64,000 nucleotides of DNA from Cyanophora paradoxa (taxonomy: Eukaryota; Glaucocystophyceae; Cyanophorales; Cyanophoraceae), in NCBI GenBank assembly GCA_004431415.1, contig QPMI01000655.1, positions 186,001 through 250,000 of the forward strand, given 5' to 3'. Each line of letters starts with the position of its first letter. Position 1 is the stretch's first letter. Below, piece by piece: positions 23,836-34,400 of the stretch. Position numbers and translations under genes: made by a program. The notes below the pieces were generated by a model, which worked only from the letters and a program-made list of their open reading frames with translations, made no database searches and was not told where the DNA came from.

Positions 23836-24946
23836 TCGATCGCTTACGATTAGCACGGAAAGCCGGCGCAGCGCTAGCAGCCCCCACCCGGCCCCCTTGG
23901 GCCCTTGCCATCCGCACGCCGCACGGGCGGGCGGGCCGCGGGCGCCGGCCCCACGGGCCACGGCCCACGGCTCCCGGCCCAATTGCAAGTTGGGCCCCAA
24001 CTTTGCCCCCAAGTTCCCCACTGGGCCAAGTTGGGACCCCAACCCCTAGTAGTGGTCCCCTACCGGTAGCCCTCGGCCTCTCACTGACTCAGTGAGTCGG
24101 GGCCTCTCCGAGGCTCACACTGCCTCACAGGCCGCGGGCCTACTAGGCCTAGGGCCTAGGCTCTCAGCTCCCCGGCAGGCTCGAGTCAGCTCAGACTCAG
24201 CTGTGCTGCCTGTGCTGCTGTCACACTGTGACTCTGTGAGTCTGTGACAGTGCTGTGCATCACAGTGCATGTGCGCACTGCGCAGGCCTAGGCTCGAGCT
24301 CTCTTAGCTCTTAGCTACCGGACCAGTAGTACCGGTATATATATATAGCTTGCGAGTTGACTTGCAAATTGCAATTCCAGCCAACGGTCGAGGGCTTGAG
24401 TCAAGCTACGTAGACGATTTGACAAGATTGACTCGTCGTTTGAGTGTTCCAATCGTCACAGGCTCACAACTGCTGTTCAATTACGATACCCGTCACGGCG
24501 TAGAACCCGCGGAAAGTACCGTGCAGCGCTAGCCGTGCTGCAGTGCTAGGCTGCTAGGACGCATGCGCGCATGCAGATGCGCGTTACAGCCGGCCAAGAG
24601 CTGTTCCGAGTGTCGACGGTGCCCGGCATCCCAGGATTCCCAGCTAGTATGCGTGCGTGCGCGCGCGCGCGCCGCACCGGCACGTACTCGGCAATTCGAC
24701 CTGGCGCTGGCGGGAGATTCGCCGAGTCGGCTGGCACCTGCGCGCGGCAGCGGACGCCGGCTTAAGAAAAGAGCAGCTTAGAATTTGCTGTTGGGGCGTT
24801 GCCTCGCCGGCGCGGGCGGTGAGCGGCCGCGGCCGCTTAGCGAGTTCGGGAGCCTCGGATCCGGAGCCGGCTGCGGCGCGCGGACTGCGCACGGCGTACA
24901 TCCTTGCAATTGGCGTTTTCCCCGCGGCCGCGCGGGGCGGACCGCG
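23836..24946. other. Intergenic region rich in short palindromes
   Basis: About 1.1 kb lies between ABCG gene B and the first PAS-cyclase. Positions 24,060-24,330 are a drifting series of overlapping short palindromes and repeated words (for example GGCCTAGGCCTAGG, ACAGTGCTGTG, AGCTCTTAGCT) with no coding frame. A TATATATATATA run lies at about 24,336-24,347. The cyclase promoter should be in the right half. Confidence 0.4.
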
Positions 24947-27900
24947 ATGAAGGGCGGCGTGGTGCCGCTCGATCATGAGCTGGGAGTTGCGCTTGCGCTG
25001 CACGGCCTGCCGACCGTCCGGCCGCGCGCTCCCTCGAGCGCGGCGCCGAGCTCCCGAGCGCGCAGCCGCTCCGGCTCATCGGACGGGTGCGCCTCGCGAT
25101 CGCCCGACTCTACCCGCGAGGAAGAGGCGGTTACGGATCCGGAGCGGGCGGCCGCCGCCGGGGGCGCGGGATGGGGCTCGGGCGGGGGCCTCTCGCGGGG
25201 CGGGGCGGTGCCGGTGGCGGTGCTGGCGGCGGTGCAGTCGGCGGCGCTGGCGTGCGTGCTGGCGGTGCTGCTGGGCCCCGACCCGCTGCCGCCGCCGGCG
25301 CGCGGCCTCCTCGCAGCCGCCTGCGCCGCCATGCTCCTCGCCGTGGCCGCCGCTGCCGCCGCCCTCCACCTGCTCGCCGTGCGGCCGCTGCGCCGCCTCC
25401 TCGCCGCCGCCGCCCGCCCGCGGCCCCGCCCCGGGGCCCCTCCCCGCCCTCCTCGCCGCCATCGACCCCCGCCCGTCGCCGGCGCCGGCGGGGCCGGCCG
25501 GGGCGGGGCGAGCGGGGCGTGGCTGCGGGACGAGGTGGCGGAGCTGCGTGGCGCGTGGGAGGCCGCCGGCGCCGCCCTCGCCGCCTGGCGCGAGCACTTC
25601 GACGCCCTCTTCGCCTTCCAGGCCCGACCCCCCCGCCACCACCCGCCCCGCCCCGCCCCGCCCTCCCCGCCCCGCCCCGCCCCGCCCCGCCGGCCGGGCT
25701 CACGGGGCCGCGCGGCGCAGGGCGCGGCCTACCTGTGCGTCACCGAGGCCGGCGCCGTTACGCGCATGAACGACGTGCGCCGTCCGCCCGCGCTCCGCCC
25801 GGGGCCGCCCCGAGCGCCCGCCGGCCGCAGGTGGCGCGCAAGCTCTTCGGGGTGCCGGAGGCCCCGCCCCGGTGCGCCCCTCGCCCCGCCCCTCGCGCCC
25901 AGCGCCGAGCCGCGCCGCGCCGCGCCGCGCCGCAGCCGCCGGCGAACCTCTCTGCGCTGCTGCCGAAGCTCTCGCCGGCGGTTCTGATGGCGGAAGTGGG
26001 AGAGCATGCAGCCGGGCCGATCACGATCTCGAGGGCGGCGGCGGGCGCCCGCGGCGGCGGCGGCGGCGGCGGGCTGTCGAGATGGACAGCGTGTGCCGCC
26101 GCGCCGACGGGACAACTTTCCTCGCCGAGATGCGCGCCTGCCGCCTCCCGACGGACGCGGCGACCGGGGACGCGCTCGGGCCGGCGACGGGGGCGGGCGG
26201 GGGCTCGGGGGTGGCGCGGCGGGGGTCGGGATCGAGGGGGCTGCTGCTGCTGCAGCTGCGGGAGGCGGGGTGGAAGGGGGCGGACCCGCGCGTGAGCGTC
26301 TTCATGGAGCAGGCGAACGACGCCGTCATCGTCATGACCGCCAACTCCACGGCCCGCCGCGCCCCCCGCCCCCGCCCGCCCCGCCTGACCCGCCCCAGAT
26401 CACCGCCTTCAACCGGAGCGCCCAGGCCATGTTCGGCTGGACGGCCGAGGAGGCCATCGGCAGCAAGGTCGAGATGCTCATGAGCAAGCTCTACGGCTCC
26501 ATCCAGTGCGCCCCGCGGCGGGCGGGGCGGGGCCGGGGCGCTGAGGGCGGGGCGGGCAGCCACAAGGCGGTGAAGCGGTACCTGCAGACGGGCGAGGCGC
26601 GCGTCGTCGGCCGCCTGCGCGAGACGACCGCCGTCCGCCGCGACGGCTCCCCCTTCCGTCCGCCCGCCCGCCCCGCCCCGCCCCGCCCCGGCGGCGGCCG
26701 ACGGGGCGGCGGGGGCAGCGATCGAGCTCTCGGTGGCGGAGGCGCGGGTCGGGGGCGAGCGGCTCTTCGTGGGGAGCATCCGGGACGCGAGCGAGCGGCG
26801 GCGGGCGGTGCAGGAGCTGGAGGACACGAAGAGCCGGTACCAGTCGCTGCTGCTGAACATCCTGCCGGCGCCCGTGGTGAAGGAGCTGCTGGAGGAGCGG
26901 CCGGTGCTCGAGCTCGCCACGCGCTACGAGGAGGTCGCCATCGTCTTCGCCGACATCGTCGGCTTCACCGTGCGGCCCCGCCGGCCCCCGTCCCCCCGCG
27001 TCCCGCGGGGCCGCCGGGCCGGCTCGAGGGCGGGGGCGGGGCGCAGACGATCAGCGAGGGGCTGGACCCGCGCGTGCTCGTGCAGACCCTCAACGACATC
27101 TTCTCCCGCTTCGACGCCATCTGCGAGCGCCACGGCCTCGAGAAGGCGCCCCCGCCCCCCCGCCGCCCGGCCCCGGCCCCTCGCCCCGCCCTGACCGGCC
27201 CCCTGCGCCCAGATCAAGACCATCGGGGGTGAGACCATCGATATCCCGAGACCGCCGGCCGGGGCGGCGCCGCTTCGGCTCTGACGCCCCCCGGCGGCAG
27301 ACGCGTACATGGCGGTCTCGGGGCTGCCCTTCCCGATCCCGCAGCACGTGGAGGCGGCGGCCGACACGGCCCTCGAGATGATCGAGGCGCTCGAGAACGT
27401 GCCGCCCTTCACCGTCCGCCTCAAGACCCGCCGCCGCGCCCCCCGCCCCGGCCCCGGCGCCGCCGCCACGCTGCTGCCGCCGCCGCCCGAGCCGCCTGCG
27501 CGGCGGGGCAGCCTCGAACTGGAAGCGAACGCTGGCGGGGTTGTGTACGACGAGGTTCGGGGCTTCTCGCGGCGGCCCTCCGCCGTCGGGCCCCCCGGCC
27601 TGCCCCAGGCCGCCCCCTCCCAATCCCGCGCCACGTCTCCCGCCTCGAGGCCGACCCCAGACACGGCCCCGCCGACGGCCTCTGCGGCGGGGGCGGGGGC
27701 GGAGGAGTGGGAGGAGGTGGAGGAGGAGCAGCGCGTCGACCTCCAGATCCGCGTCGGCATGGTCCGCCCCGCCCGCCCGCCCCTCTGAGGCCCCTCCCCG
27801 CCCCCCGGCCCCGCGCGCGCGTGCGGGCCGACGGCGGGGGTGCACGTGCAGCACATGGGCCCGGTGGTGGCGGGGGTGATCGGGATCCGGAAGCTGGTGT

Positions 27901-30808
27901 ACGACGTCTGGTCGGACGCCGTGAACGTCGCGTCGCGGATGGAGTCGTCGGGGGCGCCGGGCCGCGTGCACGTGAGCGCCGCCGTCGAGGCGCGCCTGCG
28001 GGAGCGCTTCGAGCTCGAGCCACGCGGGAGCGTGCACGTGAAGGGCAAGGGGCCGATGGAGACCTTTTTCCTCGTCGGCCGCCGCCCGGAGGACCCGGGC
28101 GACCCCGCGACGCAGCGCGAGAACACATCGGGGCGCCTGCGGGCCGCCCTCTCGCCGCCGCTTGCTTCCCTGCCGCTCAGCAACCCGAGGGCAAGCCTGG
28201 CGTCCGAGGGGGAGGGCCCCGCCTCCGCCGAGTTCTCCCTCGGCGCCGCGGCGGCCCCTGCGCGATCGGCGCAATCGGCCTCTGTGAGGAGAGCAAAGAG
28301 CGTGCACCTGATCCGGATGCAGGAGGCGGAGATGGCGCGGCAGGAGATGGAGGACCGGGAGCCGGTCTCGGCCCTCGCCGGCGGCTTTGCCTGGGAGCGG
28401 GTCGCCGACCCCGCCTTCAACGCGCGCGACGTGGTGCACCTGGCGGCGAGCGAGGCGCGCGCGCTCGTCGGCAAGCTGCTCCGCATGCTCGGCCTCGCCT
28501 CGCTGCTCGCCGGCAAGGAGGCCGCCCTCGACGCCCTCGTCCAGGAGCTCCAGGCCGCCCCGCCCCGCGCCGGCTCCCCCGCCCGCGGCTTCCAGGGGGC
28601 CCTCCAGGCCGCCCACCAGCTCGCCCTGCTCGTGCGGGGCGTCGAGCGGCTGCGGCGGCACGTGTACCCCGCCGAGATCCTCGGCATCTTCCTCGCCCTT
28701 CTCTGCTCCAACGCCGAGGCCGCCGTGGGGGCCCTCCTGCAGGCCTCGCGGCTGCCCGAGGGGCAGGGGCCGGGGCCGGCCGCGCCGCCGCAGGCCCTCG
28801 AGCGCAGCGCCCTCGCCCGCGCCCGCGAGTGGCTCCAGCAGCACCCCCTCGACGGCAAGCCCGCCGCCGCCGGGCCCTCGCCCGTGGCGGACATGAGGAG
28901 GGCGGGTCGGTCGATCAAGAGGAGAGCGGCGGCGTCGCTCACGATCGATACCAACCCGCCGGCCGTGGAGGCCGTGCGCGGGGCCGGCGTGGAGTGCAGC
29001 CCGCAGAGCGATTCCTCCCCGCACAGCGCCCACGCCCGCTTCAGCTTCCGGGCGGCCCCGTTCCTGCAGGCGGCGGCAGCCGCCGACCGGGATGGCCTCG
29101 GGCCCCCCTCGCCGTCGAGCGTCGCCGCCGTTGGCCGCCCCGGAGCGCCCGCCCCGCACTTCTCCCCGCTGCGCGGCCCGCAGGAAGCGCCGGGAGGCGG
29201 CAGCGCCAGCGGCGGCCTGCAGCCTTCGCCGCGGTCACCACCATCGCCGAAGGGGCCGGTAGAAGACGGGTTCGGGCCAGCGTCGCCGTCGGGGAAAGGC
29301 GGGCGCGTGGCGGCGCTGCTGCTGGAGATCCTCGAGGAGATCGACTCGGTGGACGAGCGGCGCGCCCGCCCGCCCGCCCGCGCGCCGGCGGCAGCGGCGG
29401 CTGAGCGGGCGGGGGCGCAGGTGCGCGAACACGCTCTGCTCGTGCCTGGAGGCGGTGGGGGACCGGGCGGAGGCGGCCCTCGCCTGGACCCTCCTCATGG
29501 AGGAGACGGCCGCCGAGTACGAGGCGCTCCGCTCCGGCGGGCCCGACCGCTCCTGGTCCCTCTCCGAGCCGGCCCGCGCCCGCCTCTGCGCCCTCCTCTT
29601 CCGCGTCGCCAGCTTCGCCGACTGCTACAAGTTCCCCCACGTCGCCGAGCGCGCCGCCCCCGCCTTGTCCGCCCGCCCCACCCGCCCCCGCCGCGGCCGC
29701 CCCGCCTGACACCCCACCCGCAGCGCGTACCAGTACTTCCGTGCGCCGCGCCGCGCCGCGTGCCGGCGCCGCCACGCGCCGCTGCCCTGCAGCTGTCGCC
29801 GACGCGGGGTCGCGCAGCGGAACTGGCGCCGGCGGGGCCGATCGAGCCGCCGGAGCGGGAGGAGGGAATGTCGGACGGGGCGAGCTCGGTGGGCAACAAC
29901 AACGCCACCTCAGCACGTGCGTGTTTCTCATCATGACCAGCGTTCCCGCGCGGAATCTTGAATCTGAGGCGGCGCGCGCAGAGCTGCTGGAGGGCGGGTT
30001 CACGAACCTGATCATGGGCGGCCCGGCGGCGTCGCTGGGGACGCACGGGCACAGGCGCTCCTCCATCCACTTCCAGCGCGCTCGCTCGGCGTCGGATCTG
30101 AGCCAGTCGGGCCCCAGCTCCCGCCTCAGCTCCCTAGGCCTCGCTACCATCTCCAGCTCCCTCCGCAACCCGCTGGCGCCGGCGTGGCCGGCGGGGGCGG
30201 CGCAGCAGGCGGCGGCGGTGGCTCGGGCGCGGCGGGCGGCGCGCCTCGCGCCGGCGGCGCTCCGGGCGTGGCAGGCGAGCGCGGAGCACGTCATCGCGTT
30301 CATCGACGTGCGGCCCGGGAGCTGCGCGGGGGGCGGGGCCGGGACGGGGCGCTGAGTCGCTGGGGGGCAGATCGTCGTGGGGCCGGTGCTGCACGTGGCG
30401 GGGCGGCTGCTGGAGGAGCTCGCCGACGAGGAAGGCAAGCTCGAGCAGCCCCGCGAGATGTTCCGCGCCATCGCCTTCGCCGGGCCCCTGCCTCCCCCGG
30501 GCGTCTCGACCCCGGATGCGGATGCGCGTGCAGGTGGTGCCGCCGCCCCTTCTTCAAATTCGGAGCCGGAGTTGGCGACGCCGCGCTCAAGGGCGCGGGC
30601 CCGCCGCCTCCCAATCGCGAGCCGGCACCCAGCCTCCACTCAAGCTCAAGCAGCCTCGGGCGACTCGATCGCGAGCCCCGTCGCGAGGCCCGGGCCCCAA
30701 GCCTCCCGTCGACTCGCCGATCGCGAGCTCGAGCTCGAGCCGCCCAGGAACCCTTTCCAGACTCCCACTGCACTTGCAATCGGCCACTACTATGCGTTTG
30801 GAATTTAG
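24947..30808 (+). CDS. PAS-domain class III adenylyl cyclase, copy 1
   Basis: A membrane receptor-like cyclase predicted to make cAMP. From the ATG at 24947, two TM helices follow (VPVAVLAAVQSAALACVLAVL near 25,210 and a second near 25,320-25,380). Next comes a helical linker, a PAS domain (VFMEQANDAVIVMTANS, then ITAFNRSAQAMFGW near 26,300-26,450), a signalling helix (SLLLNILPAPVVKELLEERP) and the cyclase domain. The active-site set is complete: FADIVGFT, then Asp in IKTIG/DAYMAVSGLP, Lys and Asp (YDVW) of adenylyl-type specificity, and VNVASRME. A long C-terminal region has helical blocks (VHLIRMQEAEMARQEMED, ILEEIDSVDER, then near 30,280-30,470) that I do not recognise. Several GT/GC-AG introns end in CTGA-(N)-CAG. 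The stop at 30808 is tentative because the last residues lie outside the duplicated part. Confidence 0.8.
25160..30490. repeat. Left arm of a ~5.3 kb inverted duplication
   Basis: This stretch reappears reverse-complemented at about 31,610-36,970. Coordinates of matching points sum to about 62,100-62,120 throughout (for example the MAVSGLPF exon starts at 27,309 here and at 34,812 on the other strand). Most exons and introns are nearly identical, but two linker-coding blocks (about 28,120-28,290 and 28,880-29,300) differ strongly. Ends are set by eye. Confidence 0.85.
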
Positions 30809-31454
30809 CATTTGATTCCGAAATATACGTAGGATGACGTTTGCGTAGGGTGTGTTCGGAAGCCAAATATACGTAGGTTGACGTTTCTTTCCGATATCCT
30901 ATCATGTCACAGTGTTGCCAGCGCTAGCATCCAAGCTTAAGCTTCGATTTGCAAATGACGCATGCACAGTGATTGGATCACTGATATTTATCCACAAATG
31001 TACACTCTAGATCTGCGCATGCGCCAGCGCTAGCGCTAGCCTGGCAGCTGCACTCTAAAGCTAGATATACCGATATGCATTAATTTACGTGTATACGTAT
31101 ACGAAATCGAACCATTACAGTACATGTACAGTTGCTAGCACACACTTCCGATCACGGCCGTTCACGTTCCGTTCATCATGGCATTGGGGTACTATCTTCA
31201 AAGAAAACCTACCGTCAAAAAGAAAACTATAGCTAGGCTAACGCGCAACCTAAAGCTACTAGGCTAGCAAAAACATGATCACGAAGCAGTGCAATCGCGA
31301 TCGCGAATTCAAAAATGAAATACGCTAGAGCGGGTGCAAAAAAGATGCATCCCATATAGCGCTTCGACGGCTCGCCGTCAGTCGTACTAGAGGGCTGTGT
31401 GACTGCGCGAGGGCGCAGCGATGCAGCTGGGGTGCAGATCCACAGCCGTGACCG
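30809..31454. other. AT-rich spacer at the centre of the inverted duplication
   Basis: About 650 bases lie between the two convergent cyclase genes, unlike both arms in composition. No coding frame is credible. Near 30,820-30,885 a short direct repeat (AAATATACGTAGG, then TGACGTTT) occurs twice. Several GCTAGC-type palindromes lie near 31,020-31,040. Confidence 0.45.
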
Positions 31455-34400
31455 CTAGAAGACGCTGGAGAAGGGCCTGGCTGCGGCGGGCCCCGAGGGG
31501 GGCACCCCGCCCCCGCGGCCTGCCCGAGGGGGCCCCGAGGAGCGGGGAGCCGCGAATGCGGACGGGGTGCCCCCCTCGGAAGGAGTCGGGGAAGCAACGG
31601 CGGGCGTTAGGGGCCCGGCGAAGGCGATGGCGCGGAACATCTCGCGGGGCTGCTCGAGCTTGCCCTCCTCGTCGGCGAGCTCCTCCAGCAGCCGCCCCGC
31701 CACGTGCAGCACCGGCCCCACGACGATCTGCCCCCCAGCGACTCAGCGCCCCGTCCCGGCCCCGCCCCCCGCGCAGCTCCCGGGCCGCACGTCGATGAAC
31801 GCGATGACGTGCTCCGCGCTCGCCTGCCACGCCCGGAGCGCCGCCGGCGCGAGGCGCGCCGCCCGCCGCGCCCGAGCCACCGCCGCCGCCTGCTGCGCCG
31901 CCCCCGCCGGCCACGCCGGCGCCAGCGGGTTGTGCACGTGCGGGGTGGGGCCGGCTCCGAGGGAGTGCGGGCGCGGGTTCTCGGCGAGGGTGCGTCCGCG
32001 CGGGGCGCCGGGGGCGGGCCGCTGGTGGCCGTGCAGTAGGGCAAAGGAGCCAAGGGCGGGGCCGCCCATGATCAGATTCGTGAACCCGCCCTGCAGCAGG
32101 TCTGCGGGCGCCGCCGTCAGAGAGAGCGGGAGGCGTCGCGCAAGGCAGCGCACCCGGGGACAGATCGGCGGTGCCCACCGAGCTCGCCCCGTCCGACATC
32201 CCATCCTCCCGCTCCGGCGGCTCGATCGGCCCCGCCGGCGCCAGCTCCGCTGCGCGACCCCGCGTCGGCGACAGCTGCAGGGCAGCGGCGCGTGGCGGCG
32301 CCGGCACGCGGCGCGGCGCGGCGCACGGAAGTACTGGTACGCGCTGTGGGGTGGGGCGTCAGGCGGGGCGGCCGCGGCGGGGCGGGGCGGGCGGGGCGGG
32401 CGGACAAGGCGGGGGCGGCGCGCTCGGCGACGTGGGGGAACTTGTAGCAGTCGGCGAAGCTGGCGACGCGGAAGAGGAGGGCGCAGAGGCGGGCGCGGGC
32501 CGGCTCGGAGAGGGACCAGGAGCGGTCGGGCCCGCCGGAGCGGAGCGCCTCGTACTCGCCGGCCGTCTCCTCCATGAGGAGGGTCCAGGCGAGCGCCGCC
32601 TCCGCCCGGTCCCCCACCGCCTCCAGGCACGAGCAGAGCGTGTTCGCGCACCTGCGCCCCCGCCCCCTCAGCCGCCCCTGCCGCCGGCGCGCGGGCGGGC
32701 GGGCGGGCGCGCGCGCGCCGCTCGTCCACCGAGTCGATCTCCTCGAGGATCTCCAGCAGCAGCGCCGCCACGCGCCCGCCCCGCGCGGCGCGCTGCGTCG
32801 ACTGGCCGGCGGCGGACGTCCGGCGGGAGCCGGGCGCCGAGGAGGGCCTCGGCCCCGGCCTCCACATCGCCTCGCTCGTGGGAAACGAGCCCGAGCTGTA
32901 GACGCGCCCGATCCCGGGCGTCTCCTCCTCCTCCTCCTCCTCCAGCTCGGGCACCGTCTCGGGCTGCTGGGAGCGGCAGCGGCTGCGGACGCTGGCGGTG
33001 GCGGCTGGCGGCGAGGGCGAGGCGAGCTCGCCGACGCTCGGGAGGAGGCGCCCCTCGGCGGCCACGAGGCGGAAGGAGGGCGCCCGGAAGCTGAAGCGCG
33101 GGCGCCCCGAGGGCGAGGCTGGCGGCCCCGCTCCAAAGCCCAGCGAGCCCCCCCCACTCGGAGGTCCCGCCGCCGGCTCCTGCGCCGCCGCCGCCGCCGC
33201 CGCCGCCCGCCGCATCTCTTCCACGGGCGAGGGCGCCGGCGCCGGCGCCGGGGCGGCGGCGGGCTTGCCGTCGAGGGGGTGCTGCTGGAGCCACTCGCGG
33301 GCGCGGGCGAGGGCGCTGCGCTCGAGGGCCTGCGGCGGCGCGGCCGGCCCCGGCCCCTGCCCCTCGGGCAGCCGCGAGGCCTGCAGGAGGGCCCTCACGG
33401 CGGCCTCGGCGTTGGAGCAGAGGAGGGCGAGGAAGATGCCGAGGATCTCGGCGGGGTAGACGTGCCGCCGCAGCCGCTCGACGCCCCGCACGAGCAGCGC
33501 GAGCTGGTGGGCGGCCTGGAGGGCCCCCTGGAAGCCGCGGGCGGAGGAGCCGGCGCGGGGCGGGGCGGCCTGGAGCTCCTGGACGAGGGCGTCGAGGGCG
33601 GCCTCCTTGCCGGCGAGCAGCGAGGCGAGGCCGAGCATGCGGAGGAGCTTGCCGACGAGCGCGCGCGCCTCGCTCGCCGCCAGGTGCACGACGTCGCGGG
33701 CGTTGAAGGCCGGCTCCGCCACCCGCTCCCAGGCGAAGCCGCCGGCGAGCGCCGAGACCGGCTCCCGGTCCTCCATCTCCTGCCGCGCCATCTCCGCCTC
33801 CTGCATCCGGATCAGGTGCACGCTCTGCGCCCGCTTGAAGCGCGGCCCGTGGCCGCTGCCGCCTGCATCAAAGTCGCCTCCAGCGCTCTCGGCGAGGCTT
33901 CCCTTGCGCGTCACAGCCGCTGTACGCGGGGACGCTGCCATGGATGGCGGCTCGCCGGGGGCCGGGCCAAGGGCGGCCCGGATGCGGCCCGCCGCCCCTA
34001 CTTCCCGGTGCGTGGCCGGCGTGCGGGCGCCCTCCGGGCGGCGGCCGACGAGGAAGAAGGTCTCCATCGGCCCCTTGCCCTTCACGTGCACGCTCCCGCG
34101 CGGCTCGAGCTCGAAGCGCTCCCGCAGGCGCGCCTCGACGGCGGCGCTCACGTGCACGCGCCCCGGCGCCCCCGACGACTCCATCCGCGACGCGACGTTC
34201 ACGGCGTCCGACCAGACGTCGTACACCAGCTTCCGGATCCCGATCACCCCCGCCACCACCGGGCCCACGTGCTGCGCCCCCGCCGTCGGCTCGCACGCGC
34301 GCGCGGGGCCGGGGGGCGGAGCCTCAGAGGGGCGGGCGGGCGGGGCGGACCATGCCGACGCGGATCTGGAGGTCGACGCGCTGCTCCTCCTCCACCTCCT

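Noticed and set aside
27090-29159. 689-codon minus-strand frame inside PAS-cyclase copy 1
   Set aside because: It mirrors cyclase exons that show strong conserved motifs on the plus strand; the same shadow appears in copy 2.
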